A DNA stretch of 55,541 bases from Fibrobacter sp. Lineage in GTDB: Bacteria; Fibrobacterota; Fibrobacteria; Fibrobacterales; Fibrobacteraceae. Position numbers and translations under genes: made by a program. Within the stretch, counting starts at the first letter, position 1. Each line of letters begins with the position of its first letter. Shown here piece by piece: positions 42,480 through 53,131 of the stretch. The notes under the pieces were generated by a model. The model worked only from the letters and a program-made list of their open reading frames with translations. It did no database searches and was not told the DNA's origin. The stretch spans positions 1 to 55,541 of the forward strand of contig JAILDK010000107.1 of assembly GCA_024689485.1 (NCBI GenBank), written 5' to 3'.

Positions 42480-43199
42480 CTAATCTTTCAAAAGTTGATA
42501 GTTCTCAGGAACCGGCAGGCGCCACGTACCGCTCCCCCATTCCGCATCCGTTTGAACCTTTTTAATGCGAATGGTAAGCACATTTTCGCCCCCGCGATAA
42601 GCCCGCGTTTCCGCAGGCGCCACGAGAGTTCCAAATTCCGCATAATCGACAAATTCCAAGCGTTCCGCTCCTTGAGAAAGTTCCACAATGCGACCGTCCG
42701 CATTCCGCGTCGCCACAAAGGGAATCCCGAAGGCATTTGTCCCATAAATCTTCCGATACGCTAAAGAATCCCGCGTCGAATCGATCGTTCCGCCGTGGGG
42801 CAAAGTTTCGCCCCAAAAGAAAGCCGCAATCTGGTGAATATCAAACACCGGAATTCCCGCAAATCCGCCGAGCACATAGCCCTTGCCGACCGCATAAGTC
42901 TTTTGCGTCGAAACGGTCAACGTCCAACCCGTATCGCTCCACAGTACAGACGCGACACCCACCCCCATCGGGCCCGAAAATTCCATGCGATAACGCTTGT
43001 ACGGCACCGCAAACAAAACGCCCGAAAGCGTATGCGAGCCTTCCACGGAATCGTTCACTTCAATCGAGAATTTCGCCTTGAGACTATCCGGCGGGAGCAC
43101 TTCCAAAGACTCCGCGGGTCCCTTTGCCAAACGCGGTCCGCAACCGATAAACATCCAAGTAAGAGCGAAGATCGCGAGTAAAGGGAAGAACTTTTTCAA
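42480..43199 (-). CDS. LolB-like (DUF4292-type) outer-membrane lipoprotein
   Basis: A 239-residue lipoprotein (signal peptide LKKFFPLLAIFALTWMFIGC, lipobox IGC). The mature part looks like the LolB/DUF4292 beta-barrel fold: LKAKFSIEVND near 40, LSGVLFAVPYKRYRMEFSGPMGVGVASVLWSDTGW, then AVGKGYVLGGFAGIPVFDIHQIAAFFWGETLP (about 100-140) and a VELSQGAERLEFVDYAEFG strand. LolB inserts lipoproteins in the outer membrane; whether this protein does so is unproven because LolB is absent in many phyla and its residues are poorly conserved. The start is TTG at 43197-43199 and overlaps the stop of the TPR gene (TTGA), so translation is probably coupled. A gap of 19 bp leads to the M6-like gene. Confidence 0.65.
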   Translation of the reverse strand: MKKFFPLLAIFALTWMFIGCGPRLAKGPAESLEVLPPDSLKAKFSIEVNDSVEGSHTLSGVLFAVPYKRYRMEFSGPMGVGVASVLWSDTGWTLTVSTQKTYAVGKGYVLGGFAGIPVFDIHQIAAFFWGETLPHGGTIDSTRDSLAYRKIYGTNAFGIPFVATRNADGRIVELSQGAERLEFVDYAEFGTLVAPAETRAYRGGENVLTIRIKKVQTDAEWGSGTWRLPVPENYQLLKD

Positions 43200-45223
43200 G
43201 GCGTTTTACCGGAATCCTTTTCTGCGGCAGGAGCCTTGGCGGGTTCGTTCGCAGGTTCTGCTTTTGCGCCTTCGGCAGGTTTTTCCACAGGCTCTTTTTC
43301 TTCGGATTTTTGAATCGCCTGTTTCAAAACTTCAATCTGCTTCTTCGCATTTTCATTTTTCGGATCGACATTCAAAACGCGCTGGTAATAATCCAAAGCA
43401 CGCTTATTCAAAGAAAGCGCCTGACAGATGGCGGCCAAGTGCGCATAGATCGAAGTATCCTGGTAGAACATTTCCTTCAGCGAATCTTCCGCCGCTTCCA
43501 CCTGTTCCATCATCATCAACGCTTCCGGATACTTGCCCTGGCGATACAGAGCCCAGCCTTTCGAATCCTTATAAGCCACATTCGACGGATCCAGTTTCAA
43601 CGCTTCATCGATCAGGGAACTTCCCCACTTCAATTCTTCGGCGTTGCGGTTCAAGTCCACCAGGTAATAGCCCAAGTGATTCTTCGACATCGCATCCTGC
43701 GGATACTTTTCAAAAATCTTCTTAAAGACGACGATCGCGGAATCGATCTGGTTGAACATCAAAAGATTCGAGCCATAGGCAAAGAGCAAATTCTGCGATT
43801 CCCCGCCGATCTTTGCCGCTTCCAAATAATGATCGTCCGCTTTTTTACGGCAAGCCTTTGCCTGGTCCAGCTTTTCGGGCGTCGTCGGAGCACGTTCCAA
43901 TTCTTCCGCATTCATCTGCAAGAAGGTGCCGTATTCATAATGCACGTTCGCCACATCGAGAGTTGCTGCGGCATCGAACTTGCGAAGTTCTTCCAAGTCG
44001 CCCGATTCCTGCACCTTGGCGCGAAGCGTATCGAGCTTCGGATTCGGAAGCAAAGCCTTGTCCAAAACCTTGTAAGCCTTCTGATACGCTCTTGCATTCG
44101 CATAGCGCACAAGCAACGCGTTGCGGTAAGCGATCGGCTCATGTTCATAAGCCTTTTCCAAATATTCCAAAGCCTTGACGGAATCCTTTTCTTCCATCGC
44201 GTAAGCGCTGAGCATGCCAAAAGCCGTAGCCGCATACTTATCCGTCGTCGAAAGGCGCTTCCAGTGGACCAAAGCCTGGTCCTTCTTTTCAAGCTTTGTT
44301 TCGAGCAGGGCAAGGTTCATCAAAACGTGATGCCTATCCGGGTGACGCTTGTAGATTTCCTTCAAGGAATCCACCACCACGGAATCCTGATTGAGTCCGA
44401 CATAGGCTGCCGTCAAAAAGGCGATCGAAAGGGAGTCATCTGCAAAAGTCGTATCCGCGCGGAATTCATTCACACGGTCCACCGCTTCCTCAAAGCGCTT
44501 CATGCCAAAAAGCAACCGGATCTGATTTTCCAAAAAGATACGGTCGCCGCGGGCGTCATAAACTTCGCCGAACAGATCCGCCAAAGCCGAATCCTTTTTC
44601 GCGTTCGCCAGCAAAGAAATCTGCCGTTCGAGCATCGACTGCGGATATCCGATCTGCGGAAGGAGAATTCCATAAACGCGGATCAGTTCGTCATAATTAT
44701 GGACAATTTCAAGCAGCAAAGAATATTCGTATGCGGCGTGAAGATTCTGATCGCTTGAATCGACCGCTTTCTTGTAATAGAAAAGTGCGCTGTCCAAGTT
44801 CGACTGTTCGCTGTACACGCGTCCTAAAAGCGCATACTGATTGCTCGTCTGCTTGCCCTTCAAATTTTTGGCTTTTTCTGCCAAGGCGGCCGCTTCCGCA
44901 GAACCGCCGCGCATTTCCATCAATTCCAAAACAGAGAATGCCAAATAACGGTTTTCCGGATCGGATTCATACGCATGCTGCATGAACTGTTCCGCAAGCG
45001 CATATTCCCCTTGGGTCTGTAACGCAAGAGCGCGCAAATAAGAACTGTGCGCAATCTGCAAACGCAAAAGTTCCGCACTGTCCATCTGCACCGGGTAGCG
45101 CGATTTCTTCGCTTCTTCCGGTGTCGAATTCGCAGGCGCCTGTTGCACCACGACCTGTTTCGAACCGCTACAGGCGACGAGTGCTAAGCTCAGCAAAAAA
45201 AATGCAAGAAGCTTCAGACGCAT
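43196..45223 (-). CDS. TPR-repeat lipoprotein
   Basis: A 675-residue lipoprotein (signal peptide MRLKLLAFFLLSLALVAC, lipobox). The body is about 15 helical tetratricopeptide repeats, for example YALLGRVYSEQSNLDSALFYYKKAV near 132, AFGMLSAYAMEEKDSVKALEYLEKAY near 335, KNHLGYYLVDLNRNAEELKWG near 510, and KDSKGWALYRQGKYPEALMMME near 545. The C-terminal 40 residues are Lys/Pro/Ala-rich. Such proteins scaffold envelope complexes (compare BamD- or gliding-type TPR lipoproteins). The start has AGGGG upstream. It follows the PASTA protein after 9 bp and overlaps the LolB-like gene by 4 bp, so it probably works with them. Confidence 0.82.
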   Translation of the reverse strand: MRLKLLAFFLLSLALVACSGSKQVVVQQAPANSTPEEAKKSRYPVQMDSAELLRLQIAHSSYLRALALQTQGEYALAEQFMQHAYESDPENRYLAFSVLELMEMRGGSAEAAALAEKAKNLKGKQTSNQYALLGRVYSEQSNLDSALFYYKKAVDSSDQNLHAAYEYSLLLEIVHNYDELIRVYGILLPQIGYPQSMLERQISLLANAKKDSALADLFGEVYDARGDRIFLENQIRLLFGMKRFEEAVDRVNEFRADTTFADDSLSIAFLTAAYVGLNQDSVVVDSLKEIYKRHPDRHHVLMNLALLETKLEKKDQALVHWKRLSTTDKYAATAFGMLSAYAMEEKDSVKALEYLEKAYEHEPIAYRNALLVRYANARAYQKAYKVLDKALLPNPKLDTLRAKVQESGDLEELRKFDAAATLDVANVHYEYGTFLQMNAEELERAPTTPEKLDQAKACRKKADDHYLEAAKIGGESQNLLFAYGSNLLMFNQIDSAIVVFKKIFEKYPQDAMSKNHLGYYLVDLNRNAEELKWGSSLIDEALKLDPSNVAYKDSKGWALYRQGKYPEALMMMEQVEAAEDSLKEMFYQDTSIYAHLAAICQALSLNKRALDYYQRVLNVDPKNENAKKQIEVLKQAIQKSEEKEPVEKPAEGAKAEPANEPAKAPAAEKDSGKTP

Positions 45224-45232
45224 GAATTCCCC

Positions 45233-46003
45233 TTATTCAGCAACGACAAGATTTACACGGGAGCCCGCCGAAAGAACAGAACCCGCAGCCGGATCCTGCT
45301 TCAAAACCTGACCGGACTGTTCGCCGGAATTTTTACGACGTTCCGTCTTGCCAATAATAAAACCAGCCGAGCGCAAGTTCGCAAGAGCGACCGTCAAACG
45401 AGTTCCCACGACTTCCGGCATTTCCACCTTCGCCCCATCCGGGCCCGAAGAAAGGAACACGTCCACCGTATCGCCCTTGTGCACCAAGGAACCTTCCGAC
45501 GGATTCGTGCGAACAACTTTGCCCTTCTTGACATTCGTATGCGGCATGGTAAACGTCAGGCCCATATTCAAACCGGCCTTTTCAATCGCCGCCACCGCTT
45601 CCGAGCCGTTCTTGTCAAACAGATCCGGCACGGTAAACTGATGCAAGCCATCGGAAATCGTCAAATGGATGGTGCGACCCGGCTTCGACTTTTGATCAGC
45701 CAGCGGATTCTGACGCATCACAAGATCCATGTCGTAGGTCTTGCTGTATTCACGTTCCTTGGCAAAGAGAACGTTAAAGCCCGCTTCCGTCGCCTTCTGA
45801 ATGGCGGTGAGACTGTCTAAGCCTTCCAGCGCCGGGACGGTCTTTTCTTCGACATGGGCGCGTGCCACAATCGGCATCGCAATCTTATCGAAAACGATTG
45901 CGCACAAAATAAGCACGACTACCAACAGGAGTAGTGCATAAGCCCAAGGCTTCGTCCGAAGAATGCGGTGAATGAGATTTTCTTTGCCCGGCTGATCGGC
46001 CAT
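45233..46003 (-). CDS. Membrane-anchored PASTA-domain protein
   Basis: A 256-residue protein: a cytosolic N-terminus of about 20 residues, one membrane segment (about 20-42, YALLLLVVVLILCAIVF), then three PASTA domains in the periplasm (about 55-118, 122-188 and 192-256). Each starts with a VP or MP motif (EKTVPALEGLDS, FTVPDLFDKNGS, EMPEVVGTRLT) and has the usual pattern of P followed by a small GxxG-like end. PASTA domains bind peptidoglycan fragments or penicillins in kinases and PBPs. No kinase domain is fused here. The gap to crp is 1 bp. Sensing or anchoring at the cell wall for the downstream lipoproteins is inference. Confidence 0.85.
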   Translation of the reverse strand: MADQPGKENLIHRILRTKPWAYALLLLVVVLILCAIVFDKIAMPIVARAHVEEKTVPALEGLDSLTAIQKATEAGFNVLFAKEREYSKTYDMDLVMRQNPLADQKSKPGRTIHLTISDGLHQFTVPDLFDKNGSEAVAAIEKAGLNMGLTFTMPHTNVKKGKVVRTNPSEGSLVHKGDTVDVFLSSGPDGAKVEMPEVVGTRLTVALANLRSAGFIIGKTERRKNSGEQSGQVLKQDPAAGSVLSAGSRVNLVVAE

Positions 46004-46004
46004 A

Positions 46005-46718
46005 CTAGTCCTTCGGGTTCAAATCGTGAAGTTTGCTTTCTTCCGAAATCACGAGGTCCTTGCCCATCAGCGAAATCGTTCCGTTGCGGGAAAGCGTGGA
46101 GAAAACACGGCTCACCGTTTCACGCGTCGTACCGGACATTTCCGCAAACTGCTGCTGCGTCGGACGGTTACGGATCACCGTGACCATTTCACCGTTGCGA
46201 CCGTGAATACGGACACCGCGATCTTCCATCAAGCTCAAGATCGTTCCTGCCACGCGTCCATAAACAGACATCGTCGCAAGGGAACCGATCTGGCGATTGG
46301 CATTGCGAAGACGACGGCTCATCTGCACGAGCAAGCCCGTCGCAAGTTCCGGCGTCGTTTTCAAAAGTTCCAGGAAATGTTCACGGCGAATGATCAGCAC
46401 TTTGGTCGGTTGGACAGCCTTGACGGAAGCGGACCTCGGTTCGCCGTCGATCAAAGACATTTCACCAAAAGAGTCGCCACGCGACAGGAGCGTCAGGATC
46501 GTTTCCTTTCCATCGGTACCCGTCACATAGACTTTAACTTCGCCATCCGCAATGAGGAACAGCGCACGCGTCGATTCATCTTTTTCCAAGATGATCGTTT
46601 CATCGCGCCCGTACTCATTCGTAATGACGAGCGACGCCAACTGAGACAATTGATCTTCCGAAAGTTCCGAAAAGAGATCGACTCCCTTCAGAAGTTCAAT
46701 GCTGTTTTCGTCCGCCAT
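46005..46718 (-). CDS. Crp/Fnr-family transcription regulator
   Basis: A 237-residue regulator. The ATG at 46716-46718 has a strong AGGAGG; the frame extends upstream without support. The cyclic-nucleotide-binding domain (about 8-125) has FSELSEDQLSQLA, ESTRALFLIADGEVKVYV and GDSFGEMSLIDGEPRSASV (phosphate-binding cassette near 85, with RSA in the usual cNMP-binding place). The helix-turn-helix (about 165-225) has RPTQQQFAEMSGTTRETVSRVFSTL. No cysteine cluster for oxygen sensing is seen, so it is not Fnr-like in that respect. Cyclic-AMP binding is possible but unproved. Its place after purA and directly before the PASTA gene (1-bp gap) suggests it regulates the envelope genes. Confidence 0.9.
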   Translation of the reverse strand: MADENSIELLKGVDLFSELSEDQLSQLASLVITNEYGRDETIILEKDESTRALFLIADGEVKVYVTGTDGKETILTLLSRGDSFGEMSLIDGEPRSASVKAVQPTKVLIIRREHFLELLKTTPELATGLLVQMSRRLRNANRQIGSLATMSVYGRVAGTILSLMEDRGVRIHGRNGEMVTVIRNRPTQQQFAEMSGTTRETVSRVFSTLSRNGTISLMGKDLVISEESKLHDLNPKD

Positions 46719-46737
46719 AAACTTCCTCCTAATCGAA

Positions 46738-48033
<1,296 letters not shown>

Positions 48034-48063
48034 TCAATGATTAAAAAGAAAACGCGAAAGGAA

Positions 48064-48091
48064 GGAGCTAGGTTTTTCCAAGCCCCTTTTT
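48064..48091. terminator. Possible terminator between yggS and purA
   Basis: Near-perfect 9-bp stem GGAGCTAGG (48064-48072) with CCAAGCCCC (48078-48086), with one mismatch and one G-U, loop of five T. Five T follow on the plus strand, but both flanking genes run on the minus strand, where the sequence after the stem is only partly T-rich. It may still end the yggS transcript. Confidence 0.4.
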
Positions 48092-48109
48092 CGCCTTAAA
48101 ACTAGAAAA

Positions 48110-48829
48110 CTAAATCTTGGGCGGGTAAACGCGTTCGCCAAAAAGGGCCGTTCCCACGCGAATCATTGTCGCGCCTTCTTCGATCGCGACTTCGAGATCT
48201 CCGGTCATTCCCATCGAAAGCTCGGTAAAATTCTGAAAGGCGCCACCACGGGCGAGCATTTTATCGCGCAAATGGCGTAAAAAAGCAAAACCTTCGCGGG
48301 AATCTTCCGCAACGCCCGTATTCTTTCCGATGGTCATCAGACCTCTGTAGCGCAAATGCGGAGCTTCCGGAAGCGAAAGCAAGAACTGTTCCGCATCCGC
48401 CATCGAAACGCCGCTCTTCGTATCTTCTTCCGAAGTGTTCACCTGGAACAAGATGTCGAGAGTCTTGTCGAGTTCGCCGCAAATGCGTTCAAGCTTTTGC
48501 ACAGACTTTACATCGGCAATGGAATGGATGCAATCGGCAACGGTTGCCGCATGGCGAAGCTTATTCGACTGCACCGGGCCAATCACATGGCAGCGGACAC
48601 CCGGACGCTTCACAGTGAACTTTTCCACCGCTTCCTGGACACGGTTTTCACCGAAGTCCGTCGCGCCGAGCTGCAGAGCATTTTCCACAGCTTCCATCGG
48701 ATGGAATTTGGAAACCCACACCAAGAGAACACTTTCTCTTGAACGGTTACTTTGTTTGCAAGCGTCTGCAATTCGAGCTTCCAGAGCTTCGTAAGCGACG
48801 CGCATTTCTTCTAAAGTACGCTCAGCCAT
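48110..48829 (-). CDS. YggS/PROSC-family PLP homeostasis protein
   Basis: A 239-residue PLP-binding protein of fold type III with no known catalytic reaction; it maintains vitamin B6 balance and amino acid pools. It has VLLVWVSKFHPMEAV near 30 with the PLP lysine, ATDFGENRVQEAVEK near 52, WHFIGP-type CHVIGPVQSNKLRHAATVADCIHSI near 79, FQVNTSEEDTKSGV near 126, GLMTIGKN near 163 and LSMGMTGDLEVAIEEGATMIRVGTALFG at the end. The start overlaps the end of lon by 8 bp, so it is the last gene of the tig-clpP-clpX-lon group. Its pairing with pdxJ elsewhere in the window is not an operon link. Confidence 0.93.
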   Translation of the reverse strand: MAERTLEEMRVAYEALEARIADACKQSNRSRESVLLVWVSKFHPMEAVENALQLGATDFGENRVQEAVEKFTVKRPGVRCHVIGPVQSNKLRHAATVADCIHSIADVKSVQKLERICGELDKTLDILFQVNTSEEDTKSGVSMADAEQFLLSLPEAPHLRYRGLMTIGKNTGVAEDSREGFAFLRHLRDKMLARGGAFQNFTELSMGMTGDLEVAIEEGATMIRVGTALFGERVYPPKI

Positions 48830-51224
48830 TTTTTTCCTTCTTTGCCCGCACCGCTTTTTTCTTGGCCTTCGGGAAAAGAATAGAAATCAAATCGTCGATG
48901 TGTTCTTTCGTATGAATCTTCAGGCCTTTCTTTGCAGTCGCAGGCAATTCAACAATATCTTTTTCATTCTGCTTCGGCAAGTAGAGCGTTTTTACGCCCG
49001 CATCCACAGCCGCCAAAGCCTTTTCGTTCAAGCCGCCGATCGGGAGCAAATCACCGGAAAGGCTCACTTCACCCGTAAAGGCGATATCCGGCGCAACCGG
49101 AGTTTTTGTAAACGCGGAAAGCAGCGAAAGCGTGAGCGCGATACCGGCAGAAGGACCGTCCTTCGGCACAGCGCCTTCCGGAACGTGAATGTGAATATCC
49201 GTCTTGCGAACAATCGCCGGGTCAATGTCAAAACGCAAAAGTCTTTCGCGGACAAGGCTCAAAGCGATCTGTGCCGATTCCTTCATCACGTCGCCGAGCT
49301 TACCCGTCAAAAGCAGGTTTCCACGGCCCGAAAGCAGTTTCGTTTCAATCAAAAGGATTTCCCCGCCGACCGATGTCCAGGCAAGGCCCGTGATGACGCC
49401 AAAATGTCCTGGCTGCGGCAAACGGTTACTCAAAAAGCGCGGAACGCCGAGATACTTTTCCACGAGCTTCGGGGTGAGCGAAAGCTTACCCGACTTGCCC
49501 ATGAGCGTTTCCTTCACACGCTTGCGCACGATGGTTTCCACCATGCGTTCGAGTTCACGCACGCCCGCTTCACGGGTGTATTCGCGCAAAATCGTCTTGA
49601 TCGAATCTTCATCGAAAACGATGGAATCCTTATTTTCCACGCCGCAATTTTTGAGCGCCTTCGGAACCAGGTAATCCTTCGCAATCGAAAGCTTTTCATG
49701 CGGATAGTAGCCCGGCAAGCGGACCACTTCCATACGGTCTTCGAGAGGAGCCGGAATCGTCGCTTCGGAGTTTGCCGTCGCAATGAACAGCACCTTCGAA
49801 AAATCGAGTCCCACTTCCATAAAGTGGTCTACAAATTCCGGGTTCAGCTCCGGGTCCAAAACTTCGAGCATCGCACTCGCCGGATCGCCACGGTAATCAT
49901 TTCCCATCTTGTCGATTTCATCGAGCAAAATGACCGGGTTCATGCACTTCGCATGGCGCAAAGCCTGCACAAAACGGCCCGGCATGGAACCGATATACGT
50001 GCGACGGTGACCGCGGATTTCCGCTTCATCCTGAACGCCGCCGAGAGTCACACGGGCAAAGTTACGACCGAGGGATTCCGCAATCGAACGCACAAGCGTC
50101 GTCTTGCCAACACCCGGAGGACCTACGAGGCAAATAATCGGAGCCTTGTTTTCCGCCTTGGTCTGCTTCAACACGGCGACGTATTCGAGGATACGTTCCT
50201 TGACCTTGTCGAGACCAAAGTGCTTCGAATCCAAATTCTTTTTGACCTTCTTCAGGTCGAGATCGGTATCCGTATAGACGCCATAAGGAATGGCGAGGAA
50301 CCAATCGATGTAGTTGCGGGACACCGCATATTCCGGACTTGCCGGCTGCATCAAACGCATGCGGGCAAATTCTTCGTCGAGCTTTTCCTGGATCGCCTTG
50401 GAGAAGTGCTTTTCCTTCACCTTCTGCACAAGCTTTTCCACTTCGTCGGTGTCACCGTCCGAAATTTCACTCTGCAGCATACGGATCTGTTCGCTGATGA
50501 ACCAGTCCTTCTGATTCTGCTGCATCTTCTGCTGCACGTCATCACGCACATGCTCCACGACGCGTTCCGCATCGAGAGCCGCCTGCAGATAGGCGTTAAC
50601 GGTACGGCCAAGGCCGTCCAAGGTTTCCTGCTCCAAAGCCTTCTGCTTTTGGGCCGGAGAAACGCGCACAAAAGGAAGCATCGCCATGTAAGTCGCAAAG
50701 GCTTCCCCCTTCGACTTCACATCGGCAACAATATCCGACGAAAGATTCTGCAAGCCCGCATACTGTTCAAACAGCTGAACGCCTTCCGCAAGCACAAGCT
50801 TCATCAGGGATTCGTCAACAGAAGTATAAAGGCGAAGCGAAATCTTCGAAGAGAAATAATTGCGTTCGTCGAGCTTTTCCGGATGGACAAGGTCCACCAC
50901 GACGACCCCTTCCAAAAGAACGCGCCAGCAACCGTTCGGAAGCGGCGAAACCGACTGCACATGAGCAAGCATGCCCACGAGCGGCAAATCTTCTGGCGAT
51001 ACCGCTTCCTTATCCGGATCCGGCTGCAACGCGAGCAGGATCAAATCGTGATAAGAGCGAGAGGCCTGGAGCGCATTCTGGGAAATTTCACGACCCACGA
51101 GAACACGCGTCGAAGAACCCGGAGTGACAAGAGCGTCACGCAGCGGGAGCAGCGGAAAATCATGAGACAAATCCAGTGCAACGGTCTCAAGCAAATTTTC
51201 AGTATCAGAGATCGACTTTTTCAA
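48822..51224 (-). CDS. lon: ATP-dependent protease Lon
   Basis: Lon is a cytosolic AAA+ serine protease that degrades misfolded and regulatory proteins. The 800-residue product has the N-domain (about 15-215; LPLLPLRDALVTPGSS), a coiled helix region (about 220-330), the AAA+ core with ICLVGPPGVGKTTLVRSIA near 360, GRNFARVTLGGVQDEAEIRGHRRTYIGSMPG and VILLDEIDKMGND, and the protease domain (about 600-785) with the serine in PKDGPSAGIAL near 690 and the lysine in the NEKALAA region. Its start is TTG at 51222-51224 with AAGGA upstream overlapping the clpX stop (gap 9 bp); no nearby ATG fits. It overlaps yggS by 8 bp. Confidence 0.96.
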   Translation of the reverse strand: MKKSISDTENLLETVALDLSHDFPLLPLRDALVTPGSSTRVLVGREISQNALQASRSYHDLILLALQPDPDKEAVSPEDLPLVGMLAHVQSVSPLPNGCWRVLLEGVVVVDLVHPEKLDERNYFSSKISLRLYTSVDESLMKLVLAEGVQLFEQYAGLQNLSSDIVADVKSKGEAFATYMAMLPFVRVSPAQKQKALEQETLDGLGRTVNAYLQAALDAERVVEHVRDDVQQKMQQNQKDWFISEQIRMLQSEISDGDTDEVEKLVQKVKEKHFSKAIQEKLDEEFARMRLMQPASPEYAVSRNYIDWFLAIPYGVYTDTDLDLKKVKKNLDSKHFGLDKVKERILEYVAVLKQTKAENKAPIICLVGPPGVGKTTLVRSIAESLGRNFARVTLGGVQDEAEIRGHRRTYIGSMPGRFVQALRHAKCMNPVILLDEIDKMGNDYRGDPASAMLEVLDPELNPEFVDHFMEVGLDFSKVLFIATANSEATIPAPLEDRMEVVRLPGYYPHEKLSIAKDYLVPKALKNCGVENKDSIVFDEDSIKTILREYTREAGVRELERMVETIVRKRVKETLMGKSGKLSLTPKLVEKYLGVPRFLSNRLPQPGHFGVITGLAWTSVGGEILLIETKLLSGRGNLLLTGKLGDVMKESAQIALSLVRERLLRFDIDPAIVRKTDIHIHVPEGAVPKDGPSAGIALTLSLLSAFTKTPVAPDIAFTGEVSLSGDLLPIGGLNEKALAAVDAGVKTLYLPKQNEKDIVELPATAKKGLKIHTKEHIDDLISILFPKAKKKAVRAKKEKNG

Positions 51225-51233
51225 ACAAAATCC

Positions 51234-52499
51234 TTAGGCGACGTTTTTCTTATCGCCTTGCGACAGAGCTTTTTTGACAAGCGTGGCGTCCACCACGAGC
51301 TTCTTTGTCTTCGAGCCCGGCAGTTCATACATCGCTTTCTGCAGGGTGCGTTCCACCACCGAGCGGAGACCGCGAGCACCTGTCTTGCGTTCCATCGTAA
51401 AGTTGACGATTTCAGAAATACCGTCGTCCGTAAAGGACAGCTCGATACCGTCCATCTTGAAGAGCTTCACATACTGCTTCACGATGGCGTTCTTCGGTTC
51501 GGTCAAAATGCGCTTCAAAGCATTTGCATCCAATTCTTCCAAAGAAACCACGACCGGCAAACGGCCGACAAGTTCCGGGATAAGACCGAAGCGAATCAAA
51601 TCATCCGGTTCGAGAAGCTTAAAGAGCTTCGACAAGGAATTGTCCTTTTCCGAACGGATGTCCGCGCCAAAGCCCATTCCGCCCTGGTTCACACGGTGCG
51701 CGATAATCTTGTCGAGAGTTTCGAAAGCGCCACCGCAAATGAACAGAATGTTGCGCGTGTTAATTTGTACTAAACTCTGTTCCGGATGCTTACGTCCACC
51801 CTTCGGCGGAACCTGAGCCGTCGTGCCTTCCAGGATCTTCAAAAGTCCCTGCTGGACACCTTCACCGGAAACATCGCGGGTAATCGACGGGTTCGCAGTC
51901 TTACGGGCAATCTTATCGATTTCATCGATAAAGATGATGCCACGTTCCGCGCGAGCCACATCGTAATCCGCAGCCTGCAGAAGACGGACGAGGATGTTTT
52001 CCACATCTTCGCCGACGTATCCCGCTTCCGTCAAAACGGTAGCGTCTGCAATGGAGAACGGGACGTTCAGGAATCGGGCAAGCGTCTGAGCAAGGAGCGT
52101 CTTACCGCTACCCGTCGGACCGACGAAGAGCAGGTTCGACTTTTCCACTTCGACGTCGTCCTTTTCCTTCTTCCCAGCATTCGCGTCTTGGTAACGCAAA
52201 CGCTTGTAATGGTTGTATACAGCCACAGAAAGAGCCATCTTCGCATCGTCTTGACCGATGACGAATTCATCCAGGTGACCCTTCAATTCCTTCGGGGTCG
52301 GGAGCGGTGCCTGAGCGGCTTCCGCACGAGCCTTAGAAGCCTCTTTCGCAAAGTCGTCCAAAAGAAGATTGTAGCACGCCGACACACATTCATTGCAAAT
52401 GTGGACGTTCGCGCCCGAAATCATCTTCGCGACCTGTTCTGCAGGCTTCCCGCAAAAACTGCAGGTAATCTGAGTATGGTTCTTTCCGTTCTTATACAT
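51234..52499 (-). CDS. clpX: ATP-dependent Clp protease ATPase subunit ClpX
   Basis: ClpX is the AAA+ unfoldase that feeds proteins to ClpP. The 421-residue product has the N-terminal zinc-binding domain with [15 protein letters not shown] and [10 protein letters not shown] (two CxxC pairs, residues of about 15-43), the Walker [16 protein letters not shown] near 128, DIDEIDKIA-type [13 protein letters not shown] near 190, the pore-loop region, [14 protein letters not shown] near 260 and the sensor end [22 protein letters not shown] near 370. It follows clpP by 29 bp and precedes lon by 9 bp. Confidence 0.97.
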   Translation of the reverse strand: MYKNGKNHTQITCSFCGKPAEQVAKMISGANVHICNECVSACYNLLLDDFAKEASKARAEAAQAPLPTPKELKGHLDEFVIGQDDAKMALSVAVYNHYKRLRYQDANAGKKEKDDVEVEKSNLLFVGPTGSGKTLLAQTLARFLNVPFSIADATVLTEAGYVGEDVENILVRLLQAADYDVARAERGIIFIDEIDKIARKTANPSITRDVSGEGVQQGLLKILEGTTAQVPPKGGRKHPEQSLVQINTRNILFICGGAFETLDKIIAHRVNQGGMGFGADIRSEKDNSLSKLFKLLEPDDLIRFGLIPELVGRLPVVVSLEELDANALKRILTEPKNAIVKQYVKLFKMDGIELSFTDDGISEIVNFTMERKTGARGLRSVVERTLQKAMYELPGSKTKKLVVDATLVKKALSQGDKKNVA

Positions 52500-52528
52500 C
52501 GAATCAGCCTTTATGCTTTTGTGTTCAC

Positions 52529-53113
52529 TTACGCCTTGTGCGGCTTGAAGATTTCATCAATGACACCGAATTCGAGAGCTTCTTCCGGAGTGAGGAAGAA
52601 GTCGCGTTCGGTCTTTTCACGGACTTCTTCGATCGAACGACCGGAGTGTTCCGCGATGATCTTCGTGAGCATTTCACGCGTGCGAACGAGTTCCTTCGCA
52701 TGCACCTGGATATCGGTCGACTGACCGGTCACCGCGCCCGAAGGCTGGTGCAGCATGATGCGGGAATGCGGGAGAGCGTAACGCTTGCCCTTCGTTCCCG
52801 CAGCAAGAAGAATCGCCGCCATGGAGATGCTATCGCCGACGCAGATCGTCGCCACGTTCGGGCGAATGTGCTGCATCGTATCGTAAATAGCAAGGCCAGC
52901 CGACACATAGCCGCCCGGGCTGTTGATGTACAAAGTGATGTCTTTCTCGGGATTCTCGTATTCCAAGAAGATCATCTGCGCCATCACATTATTTGCGACT
53001 TCATCATTGATCGGCGTACCCAAGAAAATGATACGTTCCTTGAGAAGACGCGAGTAGATGTCGTAAGCGCGTTCACCGTGACCGGTGTTTTCAATGATTG
53101 TTGGAATGACCAT
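52529..53113 (-). CDS. clpP: ATP-dependent Clp protease proteolytic subunit ClpP
   Basis: ClpP forms the tetradecameric peptidase chamber used by ClpX and ClpA. The 194-residue product has [18 protein letters not shown] near 63, the serine region [15 protein letters not shown] with Ser97, and [11 protein letters not shown] with His122. The catalytic aspartate should be in the [19 protein letters not shown] segment near 170. The nucleophile elbow reads GDSISM, where E. coli has GQAASM, a common variant. The start ATG is at 53113 (purine-rich upstream); it follows tig by 18 bp in the usual tig-clpP-clpX order. Confidence 0.97.
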   Translation of the reverse strand: MVIPTIIENTGHGERAYDIYSRLLKERIIFLGTPINDEVANNVMAQMIFLEYENPEKDITLYINSPGGYVSAGLAIYDTMQHIRPNVATICVGDSISMAAILLAAGTKGKRYALPHSRIMLHQPSGAVTGQSTDIQVHAKELVRTREMLTKIIAEHSGRSIEEVREKTERDFFLTPEEALEFGVIDEIFKPHKA

Positions 53114-53131
53114 GAATTTTCCCCTAAAAAG

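Noticed and set aside
48900-51773. 957-codon open frame on the plus strand opposite lon and clpX
   Set aside because: Antisense shadow; low-complexity Arg/His/Phe-rich composition and no start context. The lon and clpX motifs on the other strand are unambiguous.
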